A DNA stretch of 64,000 nt from Alcaligenaceae bacterium (GTDB taxonomy: Bacteria > Pseudomonadota > Gammaproteobacteria > Burkholderiales > Burkholderiaceae_B). Below, piece by piece: positions 45,763-56,889 of this stretch (its first letter is position 1; each line of letters begins with the position of its first letter). The DNA lies in the NCBI GenBank assembly GCA_013416405.1, contig JACCET010000002.1, forward strand, positions 124,001 through 188,000, given 5' to 3'. The notes below the pieces were generated by a model. That model made no database searches, was not told the DNA's origin, and worked only from the letters and a program-made list of their open reading frames with translations. The translations under genes and the position numbers were made by a program.

Positions 45763-47025
45763 ATGTCGGAGTCCAATTCCGAACTGTCCCGAACCCGTAT
45801 GTCGTACTGGCCCTGGCTGTTTGTCCTGCTGGTGCTGGCTGCCTGTGCGTACTGGTATGTCAATAAAACGCCCAGCCCCCAGCCTCAGAATGGCGGATCG
45901 CTGTTCGGGCCCAGGGGCATGTCGTCCATGCCGGTGCCGGTCAAGGTGGCCACGGCCGAAGTGGGGCTGATCAACTACACGCTCAAAGCCATAGGCACGG
46001 TAACCGCCTTCAATACGGTCACGGTGCGCAGCCGGGTAGATGGCGAATTGCTGAAAATAGCGTTCACCGATGGCCAGAAGGTGCAGGCCGGTGATCTGCT
46101 GGCGCAAATCGATCCCCGCACGTACCAGATTGCGCTGGATCAGGCGCTGGGGCAGCAGGCACAAAACGAAGCGCAACTAAAGAATGCCCAGCGCGATTTG
46201 CAGCGCTACCAGCTGCTACACAAGCAAAACTCCATTGCGAAGCAGCAGGTCGATGCCCAGGCCGCTTTGGTTCAGCAATTGCAGGGTTCGCGCAAAAGCG
46301 ATCAGGCCGCTGTCGATAATGCCAGGCTGCAGCTGGACTACACCCGCATCACGGCGCCCATAGGCGGGCGTCTGGGGTTGCGCAAGATCGATGCGGGCAA
46401 TATGGTGAACGCATCGAATACTGACGGCCTGGTCACCATCACGCAGACTCAGCCCATCTCGGTGCTGTTTACTTTGCCGCAGGCGCAACTGCCCGATGTG
46501 CTGGCGCAATTGCGTGCTGGAAAAACCCTGCAGGCCGACCTCTACGACCGCGAGGACCTTAACAAGCTGGCCACAGGCGAGCTGATATCGGTCGATAACC
46601 AGATCGATGTGGCCACCGGAACGGTAAGCTTCAAGGCGCGATTTGAAAATGAAGACGAAACCTTGTTTCCGAATCAGTTCGCGAATGTACGCCTGCATGT
46701 CGATGCGGCCCAGGCGCTGGCCATACCGACGGTCGCGGTTCAGCACGGCTCGGTGGGGGCATTTGTATATCGACTCGACGAAGACGACAAAGTGCACGTG
46801 CAGCCCATAATCGTGGGTCGCACCGATGAGAAACGCATTGAGGTGGTCTCGGGCCTGAGCGCGGGGCAAAGGGTGGTCACCGAAGGGGTGGATCGCCTGC
46901 GCGAAGGCTCCAAGGCCCAGATCGTCACAGACGAGGCGGCGGCAAAGCAGGCCTCAGCGGCAAACGGCGGTGCGAAAGGGACGGGCCAAGGCGGCGAGGC
47001 GGGTGGCCGACGCAGTCCGCACTGA
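45763..47025 (+). CDS. mdtA: RND efflux periplasmic adaptor (MdtA/MuxA-like)
   Basis: A 420-residue membrane-fusion protein. It has one N-terminal membrane anchor (YWPWLFVLLVLAACAYWY), a lipoyl/hairpin part (VRSRVDGELLKIAFTDGQKVQAGDLLAQIDPR; LDYTRITAPIGGRLGLRKIDAGNMV) and beta-barrel/MP domains. ATG 45763 is preferred because GGAG precedes it by 8 nt; a GTG at 45736 lies inside the inverted-repeat element. It links the two RND pumps to the outer membrane channel. Gene order A-B-C-channel equals mdtABC/muxABC-opmB. Confidence 0.9.
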   Translation: MSESNSELSRTRMSYWPWLFVLLVLAACAYWYVNKTPSPQPQNGGSLFGPRGMSSMPVPVKVATAEVGLINYTLKAIGTVTAFNTVTVRSRVDGELLKIAFTDGQKVQAGDLLAQIDPRTYQIALDQALGQQAQNEAQLKNAQRDLQRYQLLHKQNSIAKQQVDAQAALVQQLQGSRKSDQAAVDNARLQLDYTRITAPIGGRLGLRKIDAGNMVNASNTDGLVTITQTQPISVLFTLPQAQLPDVLAQLRAGKTLQADLYDREDLNKLATGELISVDNQIDVATGTVSFKARFENEDETLFPNQFANVRLHVDAAQALAIPTVAVQHGSVGAFVYRLDEDDKVHVQPIIVGRTDEKRIEVVSGLSAGQRVVTEGVDRLREGSKAQIVTDEAAAKQASAANGGAKGTGQGGEAGGRRSPH

Positions 47026-47040
47026 TCCGGGGATGGTCTT

Positions 47041-50000
47041 GTGAATTTGTCTCGCTTATTCATCCTGCGGCCGGTTGCCACCACACTGGCCATGGTGGCG
47101 CTGCTGATTTCCGGCATATTGGCCTATCGCCTGCTGCCGGTGGCGGCACTGCCGCAGGTTGATTACCCCACCATACAGGTATCTACTTTGTATCCAGGGG
47201 CCAGCCCCGATGCCATGGCGGCGCTGGTTACTTCGCCCCTGGAGCGGCAGCTAGGACAAATGTCGGGGCTGACACAAATGACCTCGTCCAGTTCGGGCGG
47301 CTCGTCGCTGATCACGCTGCAATTCAACCTGGATTTGCCGCTGGATGTTGCCGAACAGGAAGTCCAGGCGGCAATCAATGCGGCTTCCAATTTGTTGCCC
47401 GGTGATTTGCCGTCGCCGCCCATCTACAACAAAGTAAATCCGGCGGATACGGCGGTGATCAGCCTGGCGGTTACGTCTCCCACGTTGCCGCTACACGAAG
47501 TGCGCGACCTGATCGATGTACGGGTGGCGCAAAAGCTGTCGCAGATTTCGGGCGTGGGCCTGGTCAGCATCGCAGGCGGGCAGCGCCCAGCCGTGCGCAT
47601 ACAGGCCAACCCGCGGGCGCTGGCGGCGCACGGGCTGACGCTATCCAGCCTGCGCTCGGCCATAGTGGGGGCCAACGTTAATCAGCCCAAGGGCAACCTG
47701 GACGGCCCCGAGCGTTCGACCACGATCAATGCCAATGACCAGCTCAAATCGGTAGACGATTACCAGCAGCTGATCATTGCCTACGAGAACGGCGCTGCGC
47801 TGCGCCTGCAAGACGTTGCGCAAACCCGGGAAGACGCCGAAAACATACGGCAGGCCGCATGGATAGGCCAGACACCGGCCATTTTGCTGAACATACAGCG
47901 CCAGCCGGGCGCTAATGTGATCGATGTGGTGGATCAGGTAAAAGTCTTGTTGCCGTCTTTGAAGCAGGCTTTGCCTGTGGGTGTGGATGTCAGCGTGGCC
48001 ACTGACCGTACGCAAACCATACGCGAGTCCATCACGCACGTGCAGTACGAAATGCTGCTGGCTGTGGTGCTGGTGGTTCTGGTTACCTTCGCTTTTCTAC
48101 GAACCTGGACGGCCACGTTTATTCCCAGCATAGTCGTGCCCCTGTCGCTGGTGGGTACTTTTGGCATTATGTACCTGGCCGGTTTCAGCATCAATAATCT
48201 GACCTTGATGGCGCTGACCATCGCCACGGGCTTTGTGGTGGACGACGCCATCGTCATGATAGAAAACATTGCGCGCCATATCGAAGCAGGCGAGAGCGCA
48301 CTGAAAGCCGCCCTGAAGGGCTCGGCTCAGATAGGCTTTACGCTGATATCACTGACGCTGTCGCTGATCGCGGTGCTGATCCCCCTGTTGTTCATGAGCG
48401 ATGTTATCGGGCGTCTGTTTCGCGAGTTTGCCATTACCCTGGCGGTGGCAATATTGTTGTCGCTGCTTATTTCCCTGACGCTCACGCCCATGATGTGCGC
48501 GCGCCTACTCAAGGCCGAGTCTGAAATCCGGCACAGCCGTTTCCAGCTTGCGCTGGGCCGCTACATGGACAAGCTGACTCATGCCTACGACGGCGGGCTG
48601 AAGTGGGTATTGCGCCATCAGATACTGACCCTGTGGGTTGCATTGGGCACTTTCCTGCTGACCGCGATGTTGTACGCCATGGTCCCCAAGGGCTTTTTTC
48701 CGCAGCAGGATACCGGGTTGATACAGGCCATCAGCCAGGGGCCGCAAAGCGTCTCGTTCAGCTCCATGGCCCAGCGCCAGCACGCTGCGGTCGAACGCAT
48801 CTTGCAAGACCCTGATGTGGAGGCGGTGACTTCATTCATAGGCATAGATGGCACCAATGCCACGCTCAATACCGGCCGCATGCAGATTGCCCTCAACCCA
48901 ATAGGCGAGCGCACCAGCACTGCCAGCGGCGTGATTGCGCGCCTGAACTCAGACCTGGCTGACCTGCCCGGCATACAGGTCTTCATGCAACCGGTGCAGG
49001 ACCTGACGGTGGATGACCGCATCAGCCGCACGCAGTACCAGATGACGTTGTCAGATCCCGACCACGATGTGCTTCTGGCGTGGACGCCCAGATTGGTTGA
49101 CGCCCTGCGCGAGTTGCCCGAGTTGCAGGAGGTGGTCGACGATCTGCAAAGCAGCGGCCTGCAGGCCACGGTGGTCATAGACCGCGATGCGGCCGCAAGA
49201 ATGGGCGTGAGCAATGCGGTCATAGACGACGCCTTGTACGACGCCTTCGGCCAGCGCCTGATTTCCACCATATTCACGCAGTCCAGCCAGTATCGAGTGG
49301 TGCTTGAAGTGGCGCCCCAGTTCCGGCAGGACCCGCAGGCGCTGGCGCAAATTTATGTGCCGACTTCGTCAGGAACGCCGGTGCCCATCAGCAGCATTGC
49401 GCGCATAGAGCAAAGTAGCTCGCTGTTGTCCATTGAACGCCTGGGGCAATTTCCGGCCACCACGATTTCCTTCAACCTGGCGCCCGGCGTGGCGCTGTCC
49501 GATGCGGTTCTGGCGGTACGGCAGGCACAGACGGCACTGGACATGCCCGCATCGCTGGACTTGCGTTTTCAAGGTGCGGCCCGCGCCTTTCAGGCTTCGC
49601 TGGATAGCACGCTGTGGCTGATGCTGGCGGCGGTGGCGGTCATGTATATCGTGCTGGGCGTTCTGTATGAAAGCTATATTCATCCCATCACCATATTGTC
49701 GACCTTGCCTTCGGCGGCCATAGGGGCCTTGCTGGCCTTGTTGCTGACTGGATCCGACCTGGACATGATAGGGGTGATAGGCATCATACTGTTGATAGGC
49801 ATCGTCAAGAAAAATGCCATCATGATGATAGATTTTGCGCTGGATGCCGAGCGCAATCGCGGCCTGGCGCCGGCCGCCGCCATCCACGAGGCGGCCCTGC
49901 TGCGATTCCGGCCCATACTGATGACCACTCTGGCGGCCTTGTTCAGCGCCGTTCCGCTGATGCTGGCCACAGGTTCGGGTGCCGAACTGCGGCAGCCGCT

Positions 50001-50148
50001 GGGCCTGGTCATGGTGGGCGGTCTGCTATGCAGCCAGGTGCTTACCCTGTTCACCACGCCGGTCATCTACCTGATGTTCGACAGGATGTCTCGGCGCGGG
50101 CGCAGTCCACAGCGCATGCAATCCGTCGATGATGGAGCGGTCACATGA
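47041..50148 (+). CDS. mdtB: RND multidrug efflux permease (MdtB/MuxB-like)
   Basis: A 1035-residue 12-helix pump starting with GTG. Typical RND blocks are present: [41 protein letters not shown], the TM4 motif [17 protein letters not shown] with paired Asp, and [18 protein letters not shown] near TM10-11. It is the first of two different pump subunits, as in MdtBC heteromultimers. It uses the proton gradient to export drugs or bile-type compounds. The stop overlaps the next start by 4 bp. Confidence 0.93.
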   Translation: MNLSRLFILRPVATTLAMVALLISGILAYRLLPVAALPQVDYPTIQVSTLYPGASPDAMAALVTSPLERQLGQMSGLTQMTSSSSGGSSLITLQFNLDLPLDVAEQEVQAAINAASNLLPGDLPSPPIYNKVNPADTAVISLAVTSPTLPLHEVRDLIDVRVAQKLSQISGVGLVSIAGGQRPAVRIQANPRALAAHGLTLSSLRSAIVGANVNQPKGNLDGPERSTTINANDQLKSVDDYQQLIIAYENGAALRLQDVAQTREDAENIRQAAWIGQTPAILLNIQRQPGANVIDVVDQVKVLLPSLKQALPVGVDVSVATDRTQTIRESITHVQYEMLLAVVLVVLVTFAFLRTWTATFIPSIVVPLSLVGTFGIMYLAGFSINNLTLMALTIATGFVVDDAIVMIENIARHIEAGESALKAALKGSAQIGFTLISLTLSLIAVLIPLLFMSDVIGRLFREFAITLAVAILLSLLISLTLTPMMCARLLKAESEIRHSRFQLALGRYMDKLTHAYDGGLKWVLRHQILTLWVALGTFLLTAMLYAMVPKGFFPQQDTGLIQAISQGPQSVSFSSMAQRQHAAVERILQDPDVEAVTSFIGIDGTNATLNTGRMQIALNPIGERTSTASGVIARLNSDLADLPGIQVFMQPVQDLTVDDRISRTQYQMTLSDPDHDVLLAWTPRLVDALRELPELQEVVDDLQSSGLQATVVIDRDAAARMGVSNAVIDDALYDAFGQRLISTIFTQSSQYRVVLEVAPQFRQDPQALAQIYVPTSSGTPVPISSIARIEQSSSLLSIERLGQFPATTISFNLAPGVALSDAVLAVRQAQTALDMPASLDLRFQGAARAFQASLDSTLWLMLAAVAVMYIVLGVLYESYIHPITILSTLPSAAIGALLALLLTGSDLDMIGVIGIILLIGIVKKNAIMMIDFALDAERNRGLAPAAAIHEAALLRFRPILMTTLAALFSAVPLMLATGSGAELRQPLGLVMVGGLLCSQVLTLFTTPVIYLMFDRMSRRGRSPQRMQSVDDGAVT

Positions 50149-53100
50149 GGTTTGTCGCTCTCTTCATCATGCGGCCGGTGGCGACGACGCTGCTTTGCCT
50201 GGCCATGGTGTTGTCGGGCGGGCTGGCCTTTATCTTCCTGCCCGTGGCGCCTTTGCCGCAGGTGGATTTCCCCATGATTTCGGTGTCGGCCAGCATGGCC
50301 GGCGCCAGCCCTGAAACCATGGCCTCCAGTGTGGCTACGCCGCTGGAGCAGTCGCTGGGCTCCATTGCCGGGCTTAGCGAGATGAGCTCGCGCAGCTCGG
50401 AAGGTTCGACCCGCATTTCATTGATGTTCGACATGGACAGGGACATCAACAGCGCGGCGCGCGATGTGCAGGCGGCCATCAATGCGGCTCGCAGCATGCT
50501 GCCCTCCAGTCTGCGCAGCAATCCCACGTATAACAAGGTCAACCCTTCGTCGGCGCCCATCATGGTGCTGGCGCTGACCTCGGCAACGGCCACTCAGGGC
50601 CAGCTCTACGATCTGGCGTCCACCGTGCTGGCGCAGAAACTGGCGCAAGTCGAGGGCGTGGGCGAGGTAACCGTGGGCGGCAGTTCGCTGCCCGCCATCC
50701 GGGTCAGCCTGAACCCGCTGGCGCTTAATAGCGCCGGTGTGGCGCTGGACGAGGTAAGGGCCGCGTTGTCGGGCGCCAATACCATGCGCCCGAATGGCGT
50801 GGTGGAAAACGACAATTATCACTGGCAGGTCAGTACGGGCGGCCAGCTTAGCCGTGCCGAGCAGTACAAGCCCCTGATCGTTGCCTGGCGCGATGGCTCG
50901 CCCATACGCCTGCAGGATGTGGCGCTGGTCGAGGACTCGGTTGAAAACGTCTTCAACACTGGCTTCTTCAATGACCGGCAGGCCATACTGCTGATTGTGC
51001 GTCGGCAGGCCGATGCCAACATCATAGAAACCGTCGACACCATACGTGCACAGATGCCCGCCTTCGAATCCATGCTGCCCGCGCACGTGGCCCTGACGGT
51101 CGCGCAGGACCGCACACCCAGCATACGGGCTTCTTTGCACGAGGCGGAAATCACCTTGCTGATCGCAGTGGTTCTGGTGACCTTGGTGGTGCTGCTGTTT
51201 CTGGGCAATCTGCGTGCCGCCCTGATTCCCGCCATAGCCGTGCCGGCCTCGTTGATTACCACATTCAGTCTCATGCTTTGGTTCGGCTATACCCTGAATA
51301 CCATTTCGCTTATGGCCCTGATTGTGGCGACAGGCTTTGTGGTGGATGACGCCATTGTGGTGCTGGAAAACATCATGCGCCATATAGAACGTGGTGCTTC
51401 GCCCTTGCGGGCAGCCATACGCGGCGCCAGGGAAGTAGGCTTTACCGTGCTGGCCATGAGCCTGTCGCTGGTGGCTGTATTCATTCCCATGTTGCTCATG
51501 GGCGGTCTGGTGGGCCGCCTGTTCCGGGAGTTTGCGGTCACGCTGTCGGTGGCCATTCTGGTGTCGCTGCTGATTTCCCTTACCCTGACACCCATGATGT
51601 GCGCCCGCCTGCTGCGCCAAGGCGACCCGGGGCCAGATCGCAGCGGCGCGCTCAAGCGCGGCCTGCAGGCCATGGGTGATTTTTTCTGGCGTGGCTACAA
51701 GCGTTCGCTGGATTGGGCGCTGCGCCATGGACGCCTGATGATGGTGCTGCTGCTGGCCACGATAGGGTTGAATTTTTATTTGTACGCGGCCATACCCAAG
51801 GGCTTTTTTCCACAACAGGATACCGGCCAGTTGCTGGGCTTTTTCCGGGTTGATCAGGGCACGTCTTTTCACGCCATGAAACCCAAGCTCGATCACTTTC
51901 GGGACATTCTCCTGAAGGATCCCGCCATCGAAAGCGTGACAGGCTATGCGGGCGGGCGTGGCGGCAGCAATTCCACCTTCATGATGATACAGCTCAAGCC
52001 CATGGAGCAGCGTCAGGCCAGTGCCATCGAGGTCGTGAACCGCTTGCGCAGTCGGTTCCAGGGTGTGCCCGGGGCCCGTATGACGTTGGTGCCGCAGCAG
52101 GATATTTTCGTGGGAGGACGCCAGGGCGGCAGCGGCTCTTATGACTACACCCTGTTGGCCAGCGAACTTCAGGCCCTGAAAACCTGGCTGCCACGGGTGC
52201 AAAAGGCCATGGCCGAACTGCCTGAGCTGGTGGACGTAGACACTGATGTCGAAGACAAGGGCAGGCGGGTCGAGCTGGTCATAGATCGCGATGCGGCGAC
52301 CCGGCTGGGTGTGGACATGTCGCTGATTGCCTCAACCCTGAACAGTTCCTTCAGTCAGCGGCAGGTGTCAGTCATCTATGGCCGACTGAATCAATACCAT
52401 GTGGTCATGGGCGTTGCCGACCAATACGCGCAGGATGCGGAATCGCTCAAGCTGGTGCAGGTGATCACGGACGAAGGCAATCGCGTGCCCTTGTCCGCCT
52501 TTACACGCTTCGAGGTCGGCAGCGCGCCGCTCAGCGTCAGGCACCAGGGCTTGCTGGCGTCGGAATCCATTTCCTTCAGCCTGGCGCCAGGCGTCACGCT
52601 GGAACAGGCAACGCAATCCATAGAAAATGCGGTGGCCCGCATCAGCCTGCCCACGCAGGAGATACAGGCGGGCTTCGACGGCACGGCGCAGGCCTTGCAG
52701 GACAGCATGGCGCAGCAGCCCTGGCTGATTCTGGCTGCGCTGCTGACCATGTATATCGTGCTGGGCATGCTGTACGAAAGCTATATTCATCCCATTACCA
52801 TTTTGTCGACCTTGCCGTCGGCGGGGATAGGCGCGCTATTGGCCTTGATCATGCTGGGCGAAGAGTTCTCGCTGATCGCCCTGATCGGCGTTTTCCTGCT
52901 GATAGGCATAGTCAAGAAAAATGCCATCATGATGGTGGATGCCGCGCTGCTGGCCGAGCGCTGTGATGGCTTGTCCTCGCGCGAGGCTATTTACCAGGCG
53001 TGCCTGTTGCGCTTTCGTCCCATACTGATGACGACGGTGTCCGCCTTGTTTGGCGCTTTGCCGCTGGTGCTGGCATCGGGCGCCGGGGTAGAGATGCGCA

Positions 53101-53264
53101 GGCCTTTGGGCCTGACCATAGTGGGTGGGCTGATACTGAGCCAGATACTGACTTTGTACACGACGCCTGTAGTCTATTTATACCTGGATCGTTTCGGTCT
53201 GTGGGTCAAGCGTCGGCGGCAAGCGCGGCGCGGTTCCGCAGGCCTGAAATCTGTGGAACCATGA
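50145..53264 (+). CDS. mdtC: RND multidrug efflux permease (MdtC/MuxC-like)
   Basis: A 1039-residue RND pump; ATG 50145 overlaps the mdtB stop (ATGA). Motifs match its partner: [58 protein letters not shown]. It and MdtB share a domain plan but differ throughout, so this is an ancient rather than recent duplication. It should form the mixed trimer with MdtB. Short near-identical DNA stretches between the two genes lie at conserved motifs only. Confidence 0.93.
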   Translation: MRFVALFIMRPVATTLLCLAMVLSGGLAFIFLPVAPLPQVDFPMISVSASMAGASPETMASSVATPLEQSLGSIAGLSEMSSRSSEGSTRISLMFDMDRDINSAARDVQAAINAARSMLPSSLRSNPTYNKVNPSSAPIMVLALTSATATQGQLYDLASTVLAQKLAQVEGVGEVTVGGSSLPAIRVSLNPLALNSAGVALDEVRAALSGANTMRPNGVVENDNYHWQVSTGGQLSRAEQYKPLIVAWRDGSPIRLQDVALVEDSVENVFNTGFFNDRQAILLIVRRQADANIIETVDTIRAQMPAFESMLPAHVALTVAQDRTPSIRASLHEAEITLLIAVVLVTLVVLLFLGNLRAALIPAIAVPASLITTFSLMLWFGYTLNTISLMALIVATGFVVDDAIVVLENIMRHIERGASPLRAAIRGAREVGFTVLAMSLSLVAVFIPMLLMGGLVGRLFREFAVTLSVAILVSLLISLTLTPMMCARLLRQGDPGPDRSGALKRGLQAMGDFFWRGYKRSLDWALRHGRLMMVLLLATIGLNFYLYAAIPKGFFPQQDTGQLLGFFRVDQGTSFHAMKPKLDHFRDILLKDPAIESVTGYAGGRGGSNSTFMMIQLKPMEQRQASAIEVVNRLRSRFQGVPGARMTLVPQQDIFVGGRQGGSGSYDYTLLASELQALKTWLPRVQKAMAELPELVDVDTDVEDKGRRVELVIDRDAATRLGVDMSLIASTLNSSFSQRQVSVIYGRLNQYHVVMGVADQYAQDAESLKLVQVITDEGNRVPLSAFTRFEVGSAPLSVRHQGLLASESISFSLAPGVTLEQATQSIENAVARISLPTQEIQAGFDGTAQALQDSMAQQPWLILAALLTMYIVLGMLYESYIHPITILSTLPSAGIGALLALIMLGEEFSLIALIGVFLLIGIVKKNAIMMVDAALLAERCDGLSSREAIYQACLLRFRPILMTTVSALFGALPLVLASGAGVEMRRPLGLTIVGGLILSQILTLYTTPVVYLYLDRFGLWVKRRRQARRGSAGLKSVEP

Positions 53265-53265
53265 C

Positions 53266-54870
53266 ATGGCTGGACTACGGATGAACGCGATGAATTTTGC
53301 AAAGACCGAAAGAATGAAACCTGTCGCACCTGTGCCTGCTGTTAGGGCCGTATTGCAAGGGCTGACGCTGGCCAGCGTGCTGCTGCTAAGCGCCTGCGCC
53401 GTAGGCCCGGATTATCAGCAGCCCGCCATGGATGTTGGTGCAAGCTATAAAGAGCTGGCGTCCGGCAAAGCGGGCGAAAAGCTGGTGGGCGCGTCAACGG
53501 CCGAGATTAAAGGCTGGGTGCCGGCGCAGCCGGGCGACGCGGCTTTGCGTGGCGACTGGTGGCAGTTGTTCAACGATGCTGCCCTGTCGCAACTGATGCT
53601 GACTTTGCAGGATGCCAATCTGGATATCATCCAGGCCGAAGCCCGCTACCGCCAGGCACAGGCCCTGGTGCAATCAGCACGTTCGGGCTTTTTTCCCACG
53701 ATAGGCGTATCGGCTGCGGGCACCCGCTCGGGCAGCGGGCGTAGCGTCAGTACGACCGGCAGCGTGGGTGGCGATAATCCTTCCAATCAGTTTTCCCTGA
53801 GTGGCGATGTCAGTTGGGAGCCTGATGTGTGGGGCCGCGTGCGTCGTTCCGTGGAAGCCAGCGGTGCCAGCCTGCAGGCCAGTCAGGCCGACCTGGCCAC
53901 CACGCGGCTAAGTATGCAGTCCACATTGGCGCAGACGTATTTCCGGCTGCGTGTGATGGACGCCGAAACGCGCTTGCTGCAGCAAACCGTAGCCGCTTAT
54001 GAGCGTTCGCTGACCATGACGCAAAACCGCTATGACGCCGGCATTGCGGCGCAGGTTGATGTTGAAAGCTCGCGCACTCAGCTGGAAAACGGCCGCACCC
54101 AGTTGCTGGCGCTGGACTGGCAGCGCGCTCAGCTGGAGCATGCCATTGCCGTTCTACTGGGCCAGACGCCTGCCAGCTTTTCGCTGGCGGTTGCCGATTG
54201 GCAGGCACAGGTGCCTGTCATACCCGTGGGCCTGCCGTCGCAGCTATTACAGCGCCGGCCTGATGTGGCGGCCGCTGAACGCCGCACAGCCGAGGCCAAT
54301 GCACGCATAGGCGTGGCCCAGGCAGCATGGTTTCCCAATCTGACCCTGAGCGCGCAAGGCGGCTATCGTGCCAGCGAATGGGCCCAGTGGCTGTCGGCAC
54401 CGGCCAGCTTCTGGTCGCTGGGGCCGGCATTGGCATTGACCATATTCGATGGTGGTGCCCGCGAGGCCCAGTTGCAAGATGCCCGCGCCGCCTACGACGC
54501 CCAGGCCGCCTCATATCGCCAGACCGTGCTAACGGCCCTGCGTGAGGTTGAAGACTACCTGGTGCAATTGCATGTGCTGGGCCAGGAACAGATCACGCAG
54601 GGCAGGGCGCTGGCCTCGGCGCGTGAATCGCTGCGCCTGACTCGCAATCAGTATGAAGCGGGCCTGATCGACTACCTGAGTGTGGTGCAGGTAGAGACCA
54701 CCGCCCTGAGCACCGAACGCTCGGCCTTGTCGTTGGCGTCTGATCGTCTGCTGGCCAGCGTGCAGTTGATTGCCGCGCTGGGCGGTGGCTGGGATGCCGC
54801 ACAGCTTGATGAACAGACGCCAGACAGCCAAAACGCGCAGCCCGCCGCGACGGGCGCATCGTTGAATTAG
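53266..54870 (+). CDS. RND efflux outer-membrane lipoprotein channel (OprM/NodT family)
   Basis: A 534-residue outer membrane factor with lipobox LLLSAC (Cys about 44), then CAVGPDYQQP and WWQLFNDAALSQLM, typical of the NodT family. The two repeats of the channel domain follow (ANLDIIQAEARYRQAQ; LQRRPDVAAAERRTAEANARIGVAQAAWFPNLTL). It directly follows mdtC and completes the pump. The start is uncertain: ATG 53266 is coupled to the mdtC stop, but 53281 or 53290 would serve. The stop overlaps the convergent Nudix gene. Confidence 0.9.
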   Translation: MAGLRMNAMNFAKTERMKPVAPVPAVRAVLQGLTLASVLLLSACAVGPDYQQPAMDVGASYKELASGKAGEKLVGASTAEIKGWVPAQPGDAALRGDWWQLFNDAALSQLMLTLQDANLDIIQAEARYRQAQALVQSARSGFFPTIGVSAAGTRSGSGRSVSTTGSVGGDNPSNQFSLSGDVSWEPDVWGRVRRSVEASGASLQASQADLATTRLSMQSTLAQTYFRLRVMDAETRLLQQTVAAYERSLTMTQNRYDAGIAAQVDVESSRTQLENGRTQLLALDWQRAQLEHAIAVLLGQTPASFSLAVADWQAQVPVIPVGLPSQLLQRRPDVAAAERRTAEANARIGVAQAAWFPNLTLSAQGGYRASEWAQWLSAPASFWSLGPALALTIFDGGAREAQLQDARAAYDAQAASYRQTVLTALREVEDYLVQLHVLGQEQITQGRALASARESLRLTRNQYEAGLIDYLSVVQVETTALSTERSALSLASDRLLASVQLIAALGGGWDAAQLDEQTPDSQNAQPAATGASLN

Positions 54871-55835
54871 GCCAATAGCCGGCGTATTCCCGCAAGACCG
54901 TGGGCGCCATGCTGCCGGGCAATTTCCAGCGTGTCGGCCGACTGGCCGCCTATGGCAAATACCGGCAAGCCCGCGTCGCTGAGCAATGACGCAAACTGTG
55001 CCCAGCCCATGCCGGGATCGTTGGGGTGGGAAGGGGTGTCCAGCACATGACCCAGCACGGCAAAGTCGGCCCCAAGCGCCCGTGCAGCGCCCAGTTCGGC
55101 GGCGTTATGGGCCGATACTGCAAGCAGCCCGTCAAGCTGATCCTTGATGGCGGCGCCGGCATCGGCCAGGGCCAGCGCATCGGCGGCACGCAAGTGCACG
55201 CCGTCTGCCTGTGGCCACCAATCTTCAGGATGGCAGCTATTGACCAGGCAACGGGCGCCATGCTGGCGGCATAGCTGAACCACCTGCCGGAAGGCGGCAT
55301 GAAGTGACGCATCATCACCCTCCCAGTCAGGCTCACGAAACTGCACCAGCTTCAGGCCGTTTTGCAAAGCGCGTGTCAGCGTGGCCAGATAGTTGTCCAG
55401 CGCCTGGCTGTTCTGTATCGACGTAAGCAGATAGCGGTCCGGCAGCCGTATCCAACGCAGCGGCGGTTCGGTGGCAGGCAGCAGCGGGCCCACATTCAGT
55501 GGCGCATGTAGATTCACCCAGGCCAGTTCCTGGCCTTCCACCCCCGTGGGCTCGCCGTTCCAGGCAGTGACCCGGCAAAACGCCAGCCGGACGATATTCT
55601 TGGGATACTCATGGGTGTAAGTCACCCAGGGCGTGGCCTTGGTAACGTCGATATCCAGCTCTTCCTTCAGCTCGCGCGCCAAGGCCTGCAGCGTGGTTTC
55701 GCCAGGCTCCAGCTTGCCGCCGGGCAACTCCCACCAACCCGGCCAGGGCTTGTCGGCGGGGCGCTGGGCCAGCAGCAGCGAGCCGTCGGGCTGCATGATC
55801 AGGCCGGCGGCCACTTCAATAAAAGGTTTGCTCAT
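54867..55835 (-). CDS. Nudix hydrolase - thiamine-phosphate-synthase-like fusion
   Basis: A 322-residue two-domain protein. The N-terminal half (1-130) is a MutT-type Nudix hydrolase with the box GGKLEPGETTLQALARELKEELDI. The C-terminal half is a TIM barrel of the ThiE/TenI family (LVQFREPDW; GVHLRAADALAL; AVSAHNAAELGAARALGADFAVLGHVLDTPSHP; PVFAIGGQSADT). The fusion is common in Beta- and Gammaproteobacteria. The MutT part may remove oxidised dGTP. The ThiE-like part lacks proof of activity in this family. Confidence 0.9.
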   Translation of the reverse strand: MSKPFIEVAAGLIMQPDGSLLLAQRPADKPWPGWWELPGGKLEPGETTLQALARELKEELDIDVTKATPWVTYTHEYPKNIVRLAFCRVTAWNGEPTGVEGQELAWVNLHAPLNVGPLLPATEPPLRWIRLPDRYLLTSIQNSQALDNYLATLTRALQNGLKLVQFREPDWEGDDASLHAAFRQVVQLCRQHGARCLVNSCHPEDWWPQADGVHLRAADALALADAGAAIKDQLDGLLAVSAHNAAELGAARALGADFAVLGHVLDTPSHPNDPGMGWAQFASLLSDAGLPVFAIGGQSADTLEIARQHGAHGLAGIRRLLA

Positions 55836-55883
55836 GATGGTTAGGCTTGTAAATCTATAACAATTTGAGTTTGGCCAGCGGGA

Positions 55884-56750
55884 TCAGATGTGGCGGGCGG
55901 CCCAGTCGCGCGCAAACTGGCGGGCGACACGGCCCGAACGCGATCCGCGCTCCAGCGTCCATTGCAGCGCCTCGGTGCGCGAGGCGGCAATATCGGCCGC
56001 CGAGCAGCCGTGTTCGGCAAGCCAATAATTCACGATGTCCAGATAGTCGTCTTGCTTGAACGGATAAAAAGACAGCCACAGGCCAAAGCGCTCCGACAAC
56101 GAGATTTTTTCTTCAACGGTTTCGCCAGGGTGGATTTCGCCATCAGTCTGGTGCTTGGCGCCCAGGTTCTCGCTCATGTACTCGGGCATCAGATGGCGTC
56201 GATTCGAGGTGGCGTAGATCAGCACATTCTCGCCCGATGCGCTGATGGAGCCATCGAGTATGGACTTCAAGGCCTTGTAGCCCGCTTCGCCCTCTTCGAA
56301 CGACAAGTCATCGCAGAAAATGATAAAGCGTTCGGATCGGGTGCTGACCAGGTCAACGATATCGCCCAGATCGCCCATATCGGCCTTGTCGACCTCGATC
56401 AGGCGCAAGCCTTCATCGCCGTAGGCGGCCAGCATGGCCTTGACCAGCGAGCTCTTGCCCGTGCCGCGCGCACCTGTCATCAAGACATTATTGGCGGGCT
56501 TCTTGTTCAGAAAGTGTCGAGTATTGCGGTCTATGATGTCTTTCTGGCGCTCTATGTGCTGCAGGTCTTCAAGATGAATGCTGGACACATGCTGAACGGC
56601 ATCAAGCCAGCCTCGCGATCCGCGCTTGCGCCACCGAAAGGCGTGCGCCGACCAGTCTATATCGGGCGGCGCAGGCGGCAGCCAGGCCTCAAGTTGAGTC
56701 AAAACACGCTCGGCTCGGTTAATCAGCGTACTCAGGTCTTGAACCGTCAC
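55884..56750 (-). CDS. DUF815 family AAA ATPase
   Basis: A 288-residue P-loop ATPase: Walker A GARGTGKSSLVKA, Walker B FIIFCDDLSFEEGEAGYKALKSILDG, and the sensor-like YATSNRRHLMPEYMSEN, characteristic of DUF815. The role is unknown; the family is AAA+-like. It lies before and divergent from ispB and downstream of nothing obviously related. It starts with ATG 56750. Confidence 0.9.
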   Translation of the reverse strand: MTVQDLSTLINRAERVLTQLEAWLPPAPPDIDWSAHAFRWRKRGSRGWLDAVQHVSSIHLEDLQHIERQKDIIDRNTRHFLNKKPANNVLMTGARGTGKSSLVKAMLAAYGDEGLRLIEVDKADMGDLGDIVDLVSTRSERFIIFCDDLSFEEGEAGYKALKSILDGSISASGENVLIYATSNRRHLMPEYMSENLGAKHQTDGEIHPGETVEEKISLSERFGLWLSFYPFKQDDYLDIVNYWLAEHGCSAADIAASRTEALQWTLERGSRSGRVARQFARDWAARHI

Positions 56751-56889
56751 GGCATTCTCCAGGAATCAATTGCAGGCAAAACATGCATTATCGCCAATTT
56801 ATGGCCGGCTATGCCTTGTGCGCGTCACGTATAATGCTCGGTTGATCCGATTGATCAACTTTTTACCAACCTCAAGCCCGGACCTCGTT
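56751..56889. promoter_or_regulatory. DUF815/ispB divergent promoter region
   Basis: Holds a consensus -10 box TATAAT (56830-56835) for ispB without a good -35. Just downstream is a perfect inverted repeat TTGATC-N5-GATCAA (56842-56858). Its position over the likely transcription start suits an operator. Confidence 0.5.
56842..56858. promoter_or_regulatory. Inverted repeat at ispB promoter
   Basis: TTGATC and GATCAA are perfect 6-bp inverted copies with a 5-nt spacer, immediately after the TATAAT box. This is a candidate repressor site. The regulator is not known from the window. Confidence 0.35.

Noticed and set aside
50418-52202. 594-codon antisense frame inside mdtC
   Set aside because: Shadow of an RND pump gene; His/Gln-rich translation with no recognisable domain.
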